From the NCBI RefSeq assembly GCF_001715295.1, contig NZ_MDKB01000001.1, positions 1,255,951 through 1,319,950 of the forward strand: 64,000 nucleotides of DNA. Direction: 5' to 3'. The notes beneath the pieces were generated by a model, which saw only the letters and a list, made by a program, of their open reading frames with translations, did not search any database and was not told the origin of the DNA. The stretch comes from Streptomyces griseus. Lineage in GTDB: Bacteria; Actinomycetota; Actinomycetes; Streptomycetales; Streptomycetaceae. Within the stretch, counting starts at the first letter, position 1. Every line of letters starts with the position of its first letter. The position numbers and the translations under genes are program-made. Positions 11,386 to 20,950 of this stretch are shown piece after piece.

Positions 11386-12069
11386 TCACAGCGGGCCGAA
11401 GCGGTAGCCCGAACCCCGGACGGTCTGGATGTACCGAGGCTCGGGGGAGGGGTCTTCGATCTTGGTGCGTAAGCGGCGCACACAGGCGTCCACCAGCCGG
11501 ACGTCGCAGTGGTACTTGTGCTCCCACACCTCCTCCAGGAGCCTCTGCCGACTGAAGACCTGTTCCGGCGCCGCCGACAGGTGCAGCAACAGCTTCAGTT
11601 CGGAGGGCGCGAGGGCGACGGAGTCACCCGACTTGAGGACGGTGTGAGCGGCGCGGTCGACGGCGAGTTCACCATGGTGCTCCAAGGCGGGTCCGGTGCC
11701 GGCCGGCCGTGCCGCGCGGCGCAGCACGGCACGTATGCGGGCCTCGATGACCCCCGTGCGGACGGGCTTGACGACGTAGTCGTCCGCCCCCGCCTCCAGG
11801 CCGAGCACGACGTCCGTGTCGTCACCGCGCGCGGTCAGCATGATGATCGGCAACTGGCTCGTCCCGCGCACCCGGTCACACACCTGGACTCCGCTCATGG
11901 CGGGCAGCATCAGGTCGAGCAGGAGGAGGTCGGGGCGAAAGCCGCCCAGTGCCTCCAGACCGGCCTCACCGGTCGCGATGGCGAGAACCTCGTGGCCGCG
12001 CCGCCGCAGCCCGAGCTCGACCCCCTCGCGCACGGAGGGGTCGTCTTCGATGAGGAGGACACGGGGCAC
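11386..12069 (-). CDS. OmpR-family response regulator (AfsQ1-like)
   Basis: A 227-residue regulator. The receiver domain occupies about residues 1-115 with acidic pocket EDD, phospho-acceptor Asp in LLLDLMLP, Thr in MLTARGDD and Lys in YVVKPV. A winged-helix DNA-binding domain follows (LAPSELKLLLHLS, then VDACVRRLRTKIED and TVRGSGYRFGPL). The VDACVRRLR and TVRGSGYR segments recall Streptomyces AfsQ1. GTG 12069 is supported by GGAG seven bases upstream. It is the first gene of the operon. AfsQ1 itself affects antibiotic production and nitrogen response, but this may be a paralogue with a different regulon. Confidence 0.9.
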   Translation of the reverse strand: MPRVLLIEDDPSVREGVELGLRRRGHEVLAIATGEAGLEALGGFRPDLLLLDLMLPAMSGVQVCDRVRGTSQLPIIMLTARGDDTDVVLGLEAGADDYVVKPVRTGVIEARIRAVLRRAARPAGTGPALEHHGELAVDRAAHTVLKSGDSVALAPSELKLLLHLSAAPEQVFSRQRLLEEVWEHKYHCDVRLVDACVRRLRTKIEDPSPEPRYIQTVRGSGYRFGPL

Positions 12070-12733
12070 GGCGGGTCTCCAGGAGCGTGGGGAACGGGGG
12101 AGTCGTAGGAGTTCGGCGACCGCGCGGCACGGTGGGAGCCGAAGGCCGGAGGCCCGCGTCGGCGATTCGTCTGCGCGTACGCGCCACCGCTCGACCGGTG
12201 ACCCGCGTCAGCGTGTACGCCGCGGCCGGTCGGCGAGCCGGCCTTGTGTCGCGTCGGCCTCGGTCGGCCGAGCGGCGTGCGTGCCGACTGCCCGGATGCG
12301 AGGGCGACTCCCTCCCGGCCCTGTGACGGCCCGTCGGGTGCGGGGCCGACGAAAACGGGGGCGGGGACGGGGCATGTCGTACTCCAGGAGTGAGGCGGCG
12401 GCCCCCATGATCCCAGGCGTGGGTGAACTCCTGTCCCGGGGTGTGGACGGACGCCGCTCCCGGTCACCGCGTCCTCCGGGACGATGCCCGCCGCCGGGGC
12501 CACCCCGGGCACCGGCCGGCCCGACCTCCTGGGCGGCCCCCGAGGCACCCAGGCCGGAACAGACCGCGGGAGCCCGGGCGCACCGCGCCGCTCATCGTGG
12601 TGACGCGTCACACGGTGGCGCTCCTGCCCGGCATGTTCCAGCCGGTCCTCGCCGTAGGCCGGCACACGTACCCCTCCACTCGAAGACGCTCCGATGGCCC
12701 AGGTGCGGTGGTGGCCTGCGGTAGGTGAGGCAC
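12070..12733. other. Divergent intergenic region
   Basis: About 660 bases between the minus-strand regulator operon and copy B of the duplication. No gene with normal codon bias is seen. It must contain the promoters for both sides, but no clear element was recognised. No divergent sigma-factor gene is present, unlike the S. coelicolor afsQ locus with sigQ. Confidence 0.5.
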
Positions 12734-14368
<1,635 letters not shown>

Positions 14369-14401
14369 CCTCACCCGACAGCGCTTCGGACGGTGAGGTG
14401 C

Positions 14402-14740
14402 ATGGGCACGGCCTCGCCGGGGAGTCGGGACGACGGTGCCGCGAAGCGGGTACTCGTCGACCGGGTGACGTCCGCGACGACGGTGGAAGGCCCGCCGGGC
14501 TTCGTACCACCGATGAACGGGGTCGCCGTGTGCGACCACGACGCACCCCGGTGGGCCGACACGGCGGCACCGGAGCGGACGGTGCCCTCGTCGCCCGGCA
14601 CGACGCCGCCCGGGAGAACGCCTGCACCGACTGTGCCGAGCGCGCACCCGCGACGGCGGAGCGGCCCGGCCGGACGACGGCCGGCGTGAAGAACGACTGG
14701 AAGAACCGTGCCCGACCCGTGCCCGAGGAACACCCCGCTG
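14402..14740 (+). pseudogene. HAD phosphatase relic (copy B)
   Basis: This is the counterpart of the deleted HAD gene at 774. The N-terminal part is recognisable (GTASPGSRDDGAAKR, FVPPMNGVAV), but the nucleophile motif DNDGTLW has become DHDAPRW. The body of the gene is missing, and the tail KNDW..ARP..EE reappears near 14690-14740 in another frame. It retains the position between two DUF1254/DUF1214 genes. No functional product is expected. Confidence 0.75.
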
Positions 14741-14901
14741 GCATCTCCGTAATCAGCGACCGCACACAGCGCGCACATCTCAATCAGCAGCCAGGGCGCC
14801 CCGGAGAGCCGGACGGCCACTCCTCGGAAGCCACTGAAGGCAAGAACCGATAAGCCACATCCGGCCCTCCCGGGCCACCCAACAACTTACGGAGGAACCC
14901 G

Positions 14902-16335
14902 ATGACTCACGTGGGCGATGCCCCCAGCCCCGGCACGCCGGCCGGGACCCTGAACTCGATCAGCATTCCGGACCGGTTGGAGACGGTCTTCGGAGCGATG
15001 GACTTCTTCGACGGCCTGCCCCTGCCCGGATCGGTCACCCGTAGCTACGACGCTCTGGACCTGCTGCGCGGGATCGAGGCGTTCCTCAACTGCGTACCCG
15101 GCGCCTCCATGGTGGCGATGCGGCGCGGACTGCGCAGCCTCGGCATCGACTCCCACACCATCGGGTTCACGGCCCCGCGCTGCACCTCGGCACCGCTGAT
15201 CCTCACCGCGAACACGGAGACGACGTACGGGATGGCCTTCCTGGCGCTCGACCAGGACGGCCCCACCGTCATCGAGTCACCGCCGAACTCGCTCTGTTTC
15301 GTCAACGACCTGTGGCAGCGCTACGTCACCGACATGGGCATCGCCGGGCCCGACAGGGGGGAAGGAGGTAAGTACCTCTTCCTGCCCCCGGGCCATGAGG
15401 GCGACGTTCCCGACGGGTACTTCGTCGTGCGGCCGGCGACGTACGCCTCCTGGGTGGTGATGCGTGCCCTGGAAGGCGAGGAGGGCTTGCTGCGGACGCG
15501 GATCCATCCGCTCTCGGCCGCGGCGGACCCACCCGAGCAGCGTTTCGTCGACTTCGCGGAGTCGGACTTCAACACGGTCCACGCGAACGACTTCTCGTTC
15601 TTCGAGGAGATCGACACCCTCGTCCAGGGGGAGCCGCCCGGGGCACTCGATCCCGAGCGGGCCGGTCAGCTCGCCGCGATCGGCATCGTGCCCGGCAAGC
15701 CGTTCCGGCCGGACGACCGGATGCGCTCGATCCTCGACACCGCCGCGAGGATCGCGTCGGGCATCGTGCGGACGCTGGCCTTCAAGCCCCGTGACCCGAT
15801 CTTCTACCACTACCCCGACAGCGCGTGGAAGAATCCGTGGCCGTCGCGCAGCCACGAGTTCCTGTCGCAGGAGGGGGCCCGGTTGCTGGACGCCCGTGCG
15901 GTGTTCCACTACGTCGGGGCGGGTACCTCGCCGGCGATGGCGGCGGCGGCCGTCGGGGCCGGGTCGCAGTACGCCTACACGGCGGAGGACTCCGCGGGGG
16001 AGTGGCTCGACGGCGGCAGGAGTTACACGCTCACGCTGCCGCGAGACATTCCGGTGAAGAACTTCTGGGCCGTCAACGTCTACGACCCACAGACCCGGTC
16101 GCTGCTGCGCACGGACCAGCCCTACCCGAGCGTCAACAGCCTGTCGCACGACGTCCGGTCCGAGAGCAACGGCGACACGGTCATCCACTTCGGCCCGACC
16201 GCGCCGCAGGGCAAGGAGGGCAACTGGGTCCGGACCGTCCCCGGCAAGGGCTGGTTCACGCTCCTCCGCCTCTACGGCCCGCTCGAAAGCTGGTTCGACA
16301 AGAGCTGGCGGCCGGGCGAGATCGAACCGGCGTGA
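14902..16335 (+). CDS. DUF1254/DUF1214 domain protein (copy B, second gene)
   Basis: A 477-residue paralogue of the protein at 1300-2733, the same length and about 90 percent identical by eye. The start ATG 14902 follows a GGAGGAA ribosome site. Differences cluster in the middle (residues 90-230) and around residues 295-340 (FYHYPDSAWKNPWPSRSHEF against FYYYPDRSWKTPFPTRSYEF). The last 135 codons are identical in DNA to copy A. The domain layout is DUF1254 then DUF1214. The downstream transporter gene of copy A is missing here, so this protein cannot depend on a cis-encoded transporter from this copy. Confidence 0.88.
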   Translation: MTHVGDAPSPGTPAGTLNSISIPDRLETVFGAMDFFDGLPLPGSVTRSYDALDLLRGIEAFLNCVPGASMVAMRRGLRSLGIDSHTIGFTAPRCTSAPLILTANTETTYGMAFLALDQDGPTVIESPPNSLCFVNDLWQRYVTDMGIAGPDRGEGGKYLFLPPGHEGDVPDGYFVVRPATYASWVVMRALEGEEGLLRTRIHPLSAAADPPEQRFVDFAESDFNTVHANDFSFFEEIDTLVQGEPPGALDPERAGQLAAIGIVPGKPFRPDDRMRSILDTAARIASGIVRTLAFKPRDPIFYHYPDSAWKNPWPSRSHEFLSQEGARLLDARAVFHYVGAGTSPAMAAAAVGAGSQYAYTAEDSAGEWLDGGRSYTLTLPRDIPVKNFWAVNVYDPQTRSLLRTDQPYPSVNSLSHDVRSESNGDTVIHFGPTAPQGKEGNWVRTVPGKGWFTLLRLYGPLESWFDKSWRPGEIEPA

Positions 16336-16346
16336 GGCAGGCGGCC

Positions 16347-16416
16347 GTGAAGGTGGTGACCGGTCGGCTTCGCCTCGAAGCCGGTGGGCGACGCCCCCGG
16401 TGATCTCGCCTCGTGA
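16347..16416 (+). pseudogene. GAP-family transporter remnant (copy B)
   Basis: The first codon region and the last 17 or so codons of the copy A transporter are joined by a large internal deletion. The 3' part reads FASKPVGDAPGDLAS then stop, against FAAKLVGDAVSDLSS then stop in copy A. About 600 bases are lost relative to copy A. Confidence 0.75.
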
Positions 16417-16649
16417 GGGCGGACATGCACGGGCTGTCCCCCTCACCGCGGGTGCTGATGGCGGCGATCGGGCCGGGACGCGCCGACGGGGAGGAGGAGC
16501 CGTGCCTGGCCGACCTGGGCATCAGCTACTCCTTCCGCCCGCCGGCCCGCGGCCCGCACGGCGAGACTCCGGTCCTCGGCACCGACAGGGCCGTCCACGT
16601 CATCGATCCGGACACCGGCCGGATCGAGACACACCTCCCCCGCACCTGA
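16413..16649 (+). pseudogene. SulP permease 5' remnant running into a short novel tail
   Basis: A 78-codon frame from GTG 16413 starts like the copy A permease (RADMHGLSPSPR against KADMHGLFPSLR) and overlaps the transporter relic in the same GTGA way. After about 12 codons it diverges into unrelated sequence ending DRAVHVIDPDTGRIETHLPRT, which I do not recognise. It has no membrane segments and is best read as a truncation scar. A short translated product cannot be excluded. Confidence 0.55.
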
Positions 16650-16819
16650 CACGCAGCCCCGGCAGCGCGCTCGACCGGAAGCCTCAGCACCCTCTCCCTG
16701 AGCACGGGACAACGCGCCGGGAACCGGACCAGTGAGGCTTAGGAGCGGTTGTACCTGGAAACGACTACTCCCGAGCGATCGCCGTTTCGGCGGTCGGCCG
16801 GCACCGGGAGAGGTCTTAC

Positions 16820-18316
16820 GTGGACGCGCCTTTATACCTGAGGCCCAGGGTGGAACCACCGCTCGCCGCACTGCTGTCGGACCGGAAATTCCTGCACTCG
16901 CTCGTCGACGCGCTGGGGTCGCCGCTCAACGTACTGCTCCCCGAGGCCGTGGCCGAGAACGTCGCCCGCTTCCGTGCCGTCTACCGCCGTCACCGCCTCA
17001 CCGGGCGGGTGTACTTCGCGCACAAGGCGAACCGTTCCAGCGCCCTGCTGCGGCGGCTGGCGGCGGAGGACCCGGCCGTCGTCGGCGTCGACGTCGCCTC
17101 CGTGGCGGAGCTGAGGCACGCGTTGGGATGCGGGTTCACCGGAGACCGCATCATGGCCACCGGTCCCAAGGACTCCGCGTTCCTCTGGCTGGCGGCCCGC
17201 GTGGGTGCGACGGTCAACCTGGACTCGCCCGGGGAACTGGAACGGCTCTCCGGACTGGTGCGCGCGCACGGGCTCGGCCAAGTCGCCGTGCTGGTACGCC
17301 TGTCGGGGTTCGACCACGCCTCCGGTCACGGGGCAGCGGGCACCCGGCTGCTGTCCCGGCGGAGCCGTTTCGGCACGCCGCTGCGGGACACGGAGGCGCT
17401 GCTGGCGGCGCTCGAACGCCACACGGAGACAGTGGAGTTCCGCGGCGCGGCTTACCACCTCGACACCACCGGAGTCGAGGAGAAGGCGCGGGCGCTGGAG
17501 CAGTGCGTGCTGTTCATGGACGCATGCCGGGCACGGGGACTCTCGCCGCGCGCTCTCGACATCGGAGGCGGATTCGGCGTCGCCTACGTCGGCGAGGCGG
17601 AGGAGTGGGAACGGTGGACCACCGCGCTGACCGAGGCGGTGCTCGGTGTCCGCCCGCCGCTGACCTGGCGCGGTCACGGATACGGGTTGCGCAACGAGGG
17701 CGGCACGGTGCGCGGTGCCGCCGCGCTGTACCCCGCGTACCGTCCCACAGCCGGCCCCGGATACCTCGACGAGCTGCTCACCCAGCCCGCGCCGGTACTG
17801 GGCCGCCCGCCCTCCACCCTTCTGCTCGAGCACCTCCACGACCTGTACATCGAGCCCGGGCGTTCTCTCGTCGACCAGTGCGGACTGACGCTCGCGCGCG
17901 TGCTGGACGTACGGCCCGTGGACACGGAATCCGGGCACCACCTCGTGCACCTCGCCATGAACGCGGGCGACATGAGCCTGGAGGAGCACGGAGTACTGGT
18001 GGACCCCGTCCTGCTGCCACGGGGTGAAGCCGCGGCCGGTGACGGGCAGCCGGTCGGCGTCCACCTCACGGGCAACCTCTGCCTGGAAGGTGACCTCATC
18101 ACTCGCCGTACGGTCTTCCTGCCCCGGCTGCCGCGGGCGGGGGACGTGCTGGCTTTCGTCAACACCGCCGGCTACGCGATGGACTTCCACGCCCACCACG
18201 CGCAGCGGCAGCCGGTCGCGCGGACGGTCGCGGTGGATCGGCGGGGCGCATCCTGGAACTGGTGCCCGGACGAGGACTACTGGCCGATCACACCCGTGGG
18301 GGGAACAGCCGGATGA
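16820..18316 (+). CDS. Y4yA-type PLP-dependent decarboxylase-like enzyme (fold type III)
   Basis: A 498-residue cytosolic enzyme starting at GTG 16820 with GGGAGAGG upstream. The N-terminal alanine-racemase-like barrel carries the PLP lysine (Lys69 in YFAHKANRSSALL) and the DIGGGFGVAYVGEAEEW phosphate-binding segment. The C-terminal beta domain has EPGRSLVDQCG, GNLCLEGD and NTAGYAMDFHAHHAQ, where diaminopimelate/ornithine decarboxylases place their second active-site residues. It is longer than LysA (about 420-460) and matches my memory of the Y4yA family, named after a Rhizobium plasmid gene and of unknown substrate. It is the first of three coupled PLP-enzyme genes; its stop overlaps the next ATG. 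Confidence 0.82.
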   Translation: MDAPLYLRPRVEPPLAALLSDRKFLHSLVDALGSPLNVLLPEAVAENVARFRAVYRRHRLTGRVYFAHKANRSSALLRRLAAEDPAVVGVDVASVAELRHALGCGFTGDRIMATGPKDSAFLWLAARVGATVNLDSPGELERLSGLVRAHGLGQVAVLVRLSGFDHASGHGAAGTRLLSRRSRFGTPLRDTEALLAALERHTETVEFRGAAYHLDTTGVEEKARALEQCVLFMDACRARGLSPRALDIGGGFGVAYVGEAEEWERWTTALTEAVLGVRPPLTWRGHGYGLRNEGGTVRGAAALYPAYRPTAGPGYLDELLTQPAPVLGRPPSTLLLEHLHDLYIEPGRSLVDQCGLTLARVLDVRPVDTESGHHLVHLAMNAGDMSLEEHGVLVDPVLLPRGEAAAGDGQPVGVHLTGNLCLEGDLITRRTVFLPRLPRAGDVLAFVNTAGYAMDFHAHHAQRQPVARTVAVDRRGASWNWCPDEDYWPITPVGGTAG

Positions 18317-19650
18317 GGTACGACAGCATCACCGAGGCCATAGGGAACACGCCTCTGGTGCGCATCGATCCCGCCGTGCACGGACTGCGCCACATCGACC
18401 TCTACGCCAAACTGGAAATGCTCAACCCCTTCGGGTCGGTCAAGGACCGGCCCGCGTGGCACATGGCCCGGCCGCACCTGGAGGCTGCCACCGACGGTGA
18501 CGGGACGGTGGTGGAGCTTTCCAGTGGCAACACCGCCAAGGCGCTGGCCCTGCTGGCCGGTATCCACGGCGTGAGGTTCAAGAGCGTCACCAACCGCATG
18601 CGTGTGCCCGAGATCAAGGAACTCCTGCTGCTCATCGGCGCGGAGATCGAGGAACTTCCCGGGCGCAGCGAGTGCCTCGATCCGTCCGACACGGACGATC
18701 CGCTGACGCACTTCCACCGGGCCCTCTCCGACCCGGGAAGCACGTATCTGCACACCGATCAGTACTTCAACCCCCGCAACATCGACGCCCACGCGGAGGG
18801 CACCGGCCCCGAGATCGTGAAGGATCTGGACGGCCGGGCGCCGGACTGGTTCATCGCCTGCGTGGGTACGGCCGGTTCGTCGACCGGTGTCGCCAGGGTC
18901 CTGCGCGAGCACGATCCGCGCGTGCGGGTCCTCGGCCTGGTCGCCCACAAATCGGACTTCATCCCGGGTATCCGCACCATCGACGAGGTCCATCAGGTCG
19001 GCCTGTTCGACCCGGCGACGTACGACACCATCGAGTCGGTCACCTCGGACGAGGCCGTCGACGGGATGATCACTCTCATCCGCCGCTGCGGACTGCTGAG
19101 CGGACCGACCGGGGGTGCCGCCTACCAAGGAGCGGTCCGGCAACTGCGGTACGCCGACGACGAGCTGGACGGGACGGGGGAGCGCCGCACGGCGGTGTTC
19201 ATCGTGTGCGACCGGGCCGAGAGCTATCTCAGCTATGTGCGTCAGCGGCGCCCGGAACTCCTGGGCCGCACGGCCCGAGGGCGGTCCGCGACGGCCGTCA
19301 CCGACTCCGAGGCCCGTGCGGAGGCTCGCGTCATCGGGGTGGAAGAGGCCCGGCGCTGGTCTGCCGCGGGCGATCCTCGTCCCCTCGTCGTCGACCTGCG
19401 CAGCCCCCACGCCTATGCCGCCCTGCACATCGAGGGCTCGGTCAACATCGTGGACGAGATGTTCGAGGACCTGCTCCGTGGTGGGCTCCCCTTCAGCAAG
19501 CGCACTCCCGTACTGCTCGCCTGTCCCGTAGGCGAGAGATCGATGCGTCACGCTGCCGCACTGTCCCGGATGGGCCACCCGGACGTCCGGAGTCTGGCCG
19601 GTGGGATCGTCGCCTGGCGGGATGCCGGCGCACCGCTGGTGCGCGAATGA
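18313..19650 (+). CDS. Cysteine synthase-like PLP enzyme fused to a rhodanese domain
   Basis: A 445-residue two-domain protein. Residues 1-310 form a fold type II PLP enzyme: Lys44 in NPFGSVKDRPAW is the Schiff-base lysine, SSGNTAKALALLAG binds the substrate carboxylate, and GTAGSSTGVARVL is the phosphate loop. Residues 335-445 form a rhodanese domain with catalytic Cys404 in LACPVGERSMRHAAAL, a standard six-residue active loop. The first domain probably does beta-replacement chemistry on a serine derivative; the second could carry a persulfide. ATG 18313 overlaps the upstream stop, and the stop overlaps the next ATG. Fusion of the two is uncommon and suggests direct sulfur transfer. Confidence 0.86.
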   Translation: MRYDSITEAIGNTPLVRIDPAVHGLRHIDLYAKLEMLNPFGSVKDRPAWHMARPHLEAATDGDGTVVELSSGNTAKALALLAGIHGVRFKSVTNRMRVPEIKELLLLIGAEIEELPGRSECLDPSDTDDPLTHFHRALSDPGSTYLHTDQYFNPRNIDAHAEGTGPEIVKDLDGRAPDWFIACVGTAGSSTGVARVLREHDPRVRVLGLVAHKSDFIPGIRTIDEVHQVGLFDPATYDTIESVTSDEAVDGMITLIRRCGLLSGPTGGAAYQGAVRQLRYADDELDGTGERRTAVFIVCDRAESYLSYVRQRRPELLGRTARGRSATAVTDSEARAEARVIGVEEARRWSAAGDPRPLVVDLRSPHAYAALHIEGSVNIVDEMFEDLLRGGLPFSKRTPVLLACPVGERSMRHAAALSRMGHPDVRSLAGGIVAWRDAGAPLVRE

Positions 19651-20870
19651 GCCCGGCCGGCCCGCTTCCTTCCCTCGAGCCCGGGAACCCGCTCTGGCAG
19701 CAGGAAGCGAGGGAACAGTTCCCCATCGTCACCGCGCACCCGGAACTGGCATACCTCGACAGCGCTGCCACGTCCCAGAAGCCACGTGCGGTGCTGGAGG
19801 CCGTGCAGACCTACCTCACGACGTCGAATGCCAACGCCGGCCGCGGCACCTACCCCTGGGCCAACCGGACGACGGAACTGGTGGAGTCGACCCGGGAACG
19901 TGTCAAGGAGTTCCTCCACGACCCCGAACCGGGCCGCTCCGGCGTCCACTTCACCAGTGGCACCACCGAGGGCCTGCGCACCGTCGCCCGTGACTGGCTC
20001 GTGCCGTACCTCGACGACGGGGACGAGATCCTCGTGCCGTACGCAGACCACCGGGCCAATCTCGACCCCTGGCTCGAGGCCGGTCGGCTTCTGGCCGAGC
20101 GCGGTGTCCAGGTGCGCGTGAAGCCGCTGCCCTACCAAGCAGGCTCCGGAGACTACGACCATCGGGCCTTGGCTCAGGCTGTGGGCCCGCGGACCCGCTT
20201 CGTGGCCGCCACCCACGTCCACCACGTCTACGGCGGTGACATGAACGTGCACCGTATCCGTGAGGCGGTCGGCCCGGACGTGGCTGTCTGCCTGGACGCG
20301 GCGCAGAGCGTCGGTCACCTCCCCGTCCGCCTCGACGATCCTTCCCTGGACGTGGACTTCGTCGTCTTCTCGGGTCACAAGGCGATGGCTCTGCCAGGCT
20401 CAGGGGTGATCTGGGCGCGCAATACGCGGGGGCCGGTGTTCCGGCCGGGGGGCTGGCAGGGTACGCCCAACACGGCGGGCATCGTCTCGCTGCGGGCCGC
20501 TCTCGACTGGCTCGACACGATCGGGCCGGAGCGCGTCGCGCACTGGACGACGATGCTCACCACCCGGTTGACGGATCGGCTCGCGCGCCTGGGGCCGTAC
20601 GAGGTCATCGGCTGTCAGGCGAGCCTGTCCGCCGACTCCCCCCTCCCCCCGGAGCAGCGTCGACGCGGCATCGTCACCTTCCGGCACCGCGACATCCCCT
20701 CGGACGATCTCGGGTTCATCCTCTTCAGCCACGGATTCATGGTGCGAGCCGACAACCTGTGCCAGGCCGGCTCCGACGGCCGGGACGCTTCGGTGCGCGT
20801 GAGCCTGCACGTGTACAACACGGTGGAGGAGATCGACCGGCTGCTGGCCGTCCTCGCGTCGCTGGCGTGA
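19647..20870 (+). CDS. Class V aminotransferase-fold, cysteine desulfurase-like PLP enzyme
   Basis: A 407-residue fold type I enzyme resembling SufS/CsdA. It begins with YLDSAATSQKPRAVLEAV, has the PLP aspartate region DAAQSVGHLPV and Schiff-base Lys245 in FSGHKAMALPGSG. In the C-terminal domain MVRADNLCQAG puts Cys372 where SufS-type desulfurases have the persulfide-forming Cys (RTGHHC), so desulfurase activity is plausible; a transaminase or lyase role is possible. ATG 19647 overlaps the rhodanese-fusion stop by four bases, so all three PLP enzymes should be made together. A Fur/Zur-like box follows eight bases after the stop. Confidence 0.84.
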   Translation: MSPAGPLPSLEPGNPLWQQEAREQFPIVTAHPELAYLDSAATSQKPRAVLEAVQTYLTTSNANAGRGTYPWANRTTELVESTRERVKEFLHDPEPGRSGVHFTSGTTEGLRTVARDWLVPYLDDGDEILVPYADHRANLDPWLEAGRLLAERGVQVRVKPLPYQAGSGDYDHRALAQAVGPRTRFVAATHVHHVYGGDMNVHRIREAVGPDVAVCLDAAQSVGHLPVRLDDPSLDVDFVVFSGHKAMALPGSGVIWARNTRGPVFRPGGWQGTPNTAGIVSLRAALDWLDTIGPERVAHWTTMLTTRLTDRLARLGPYEVIGCQASLSADSPLPPEQRRRGIVTFRHRDIPSDDLGFILFSHGFMVRADNLCQAGSDGRDASVRVSLHVYNTVEEIDRLLAVLASLA

Positions 20871-20878
20871 AAGGCAAT

Positions 20879-20893
20879 TGATAATCGTTACCA
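20879..20893. promoter_or_regulatory. Fur/Zur-like operator
   Basis: The AT-rich TGATAATCGTTACCA stands out in GC-rich surroundings. It is an imperfect 7-1-7 inverted repeat and, with flanks, agrees at about 14 of 19 positions with the classical Fur consensus. It lies 58 bases before the methyltransferase start. A TTGATA in it could also be a -35 element. Confidence 0.5.
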
Positions 20894-20950
20894 TCTGTAG
20901 GTCCGTCGGTGCCCCCGCACGGACGGGAGACGGACGAGGTGACGCGAGCT

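Noticed and set aside
16730..16770. Iron-box-like TTAGGAG sequence before the Y4yA-type gene
   Set aside because: It lacks the second arm of the DmdR/IdeR palindrome TTAGGTTAGGCTAACCTAA.
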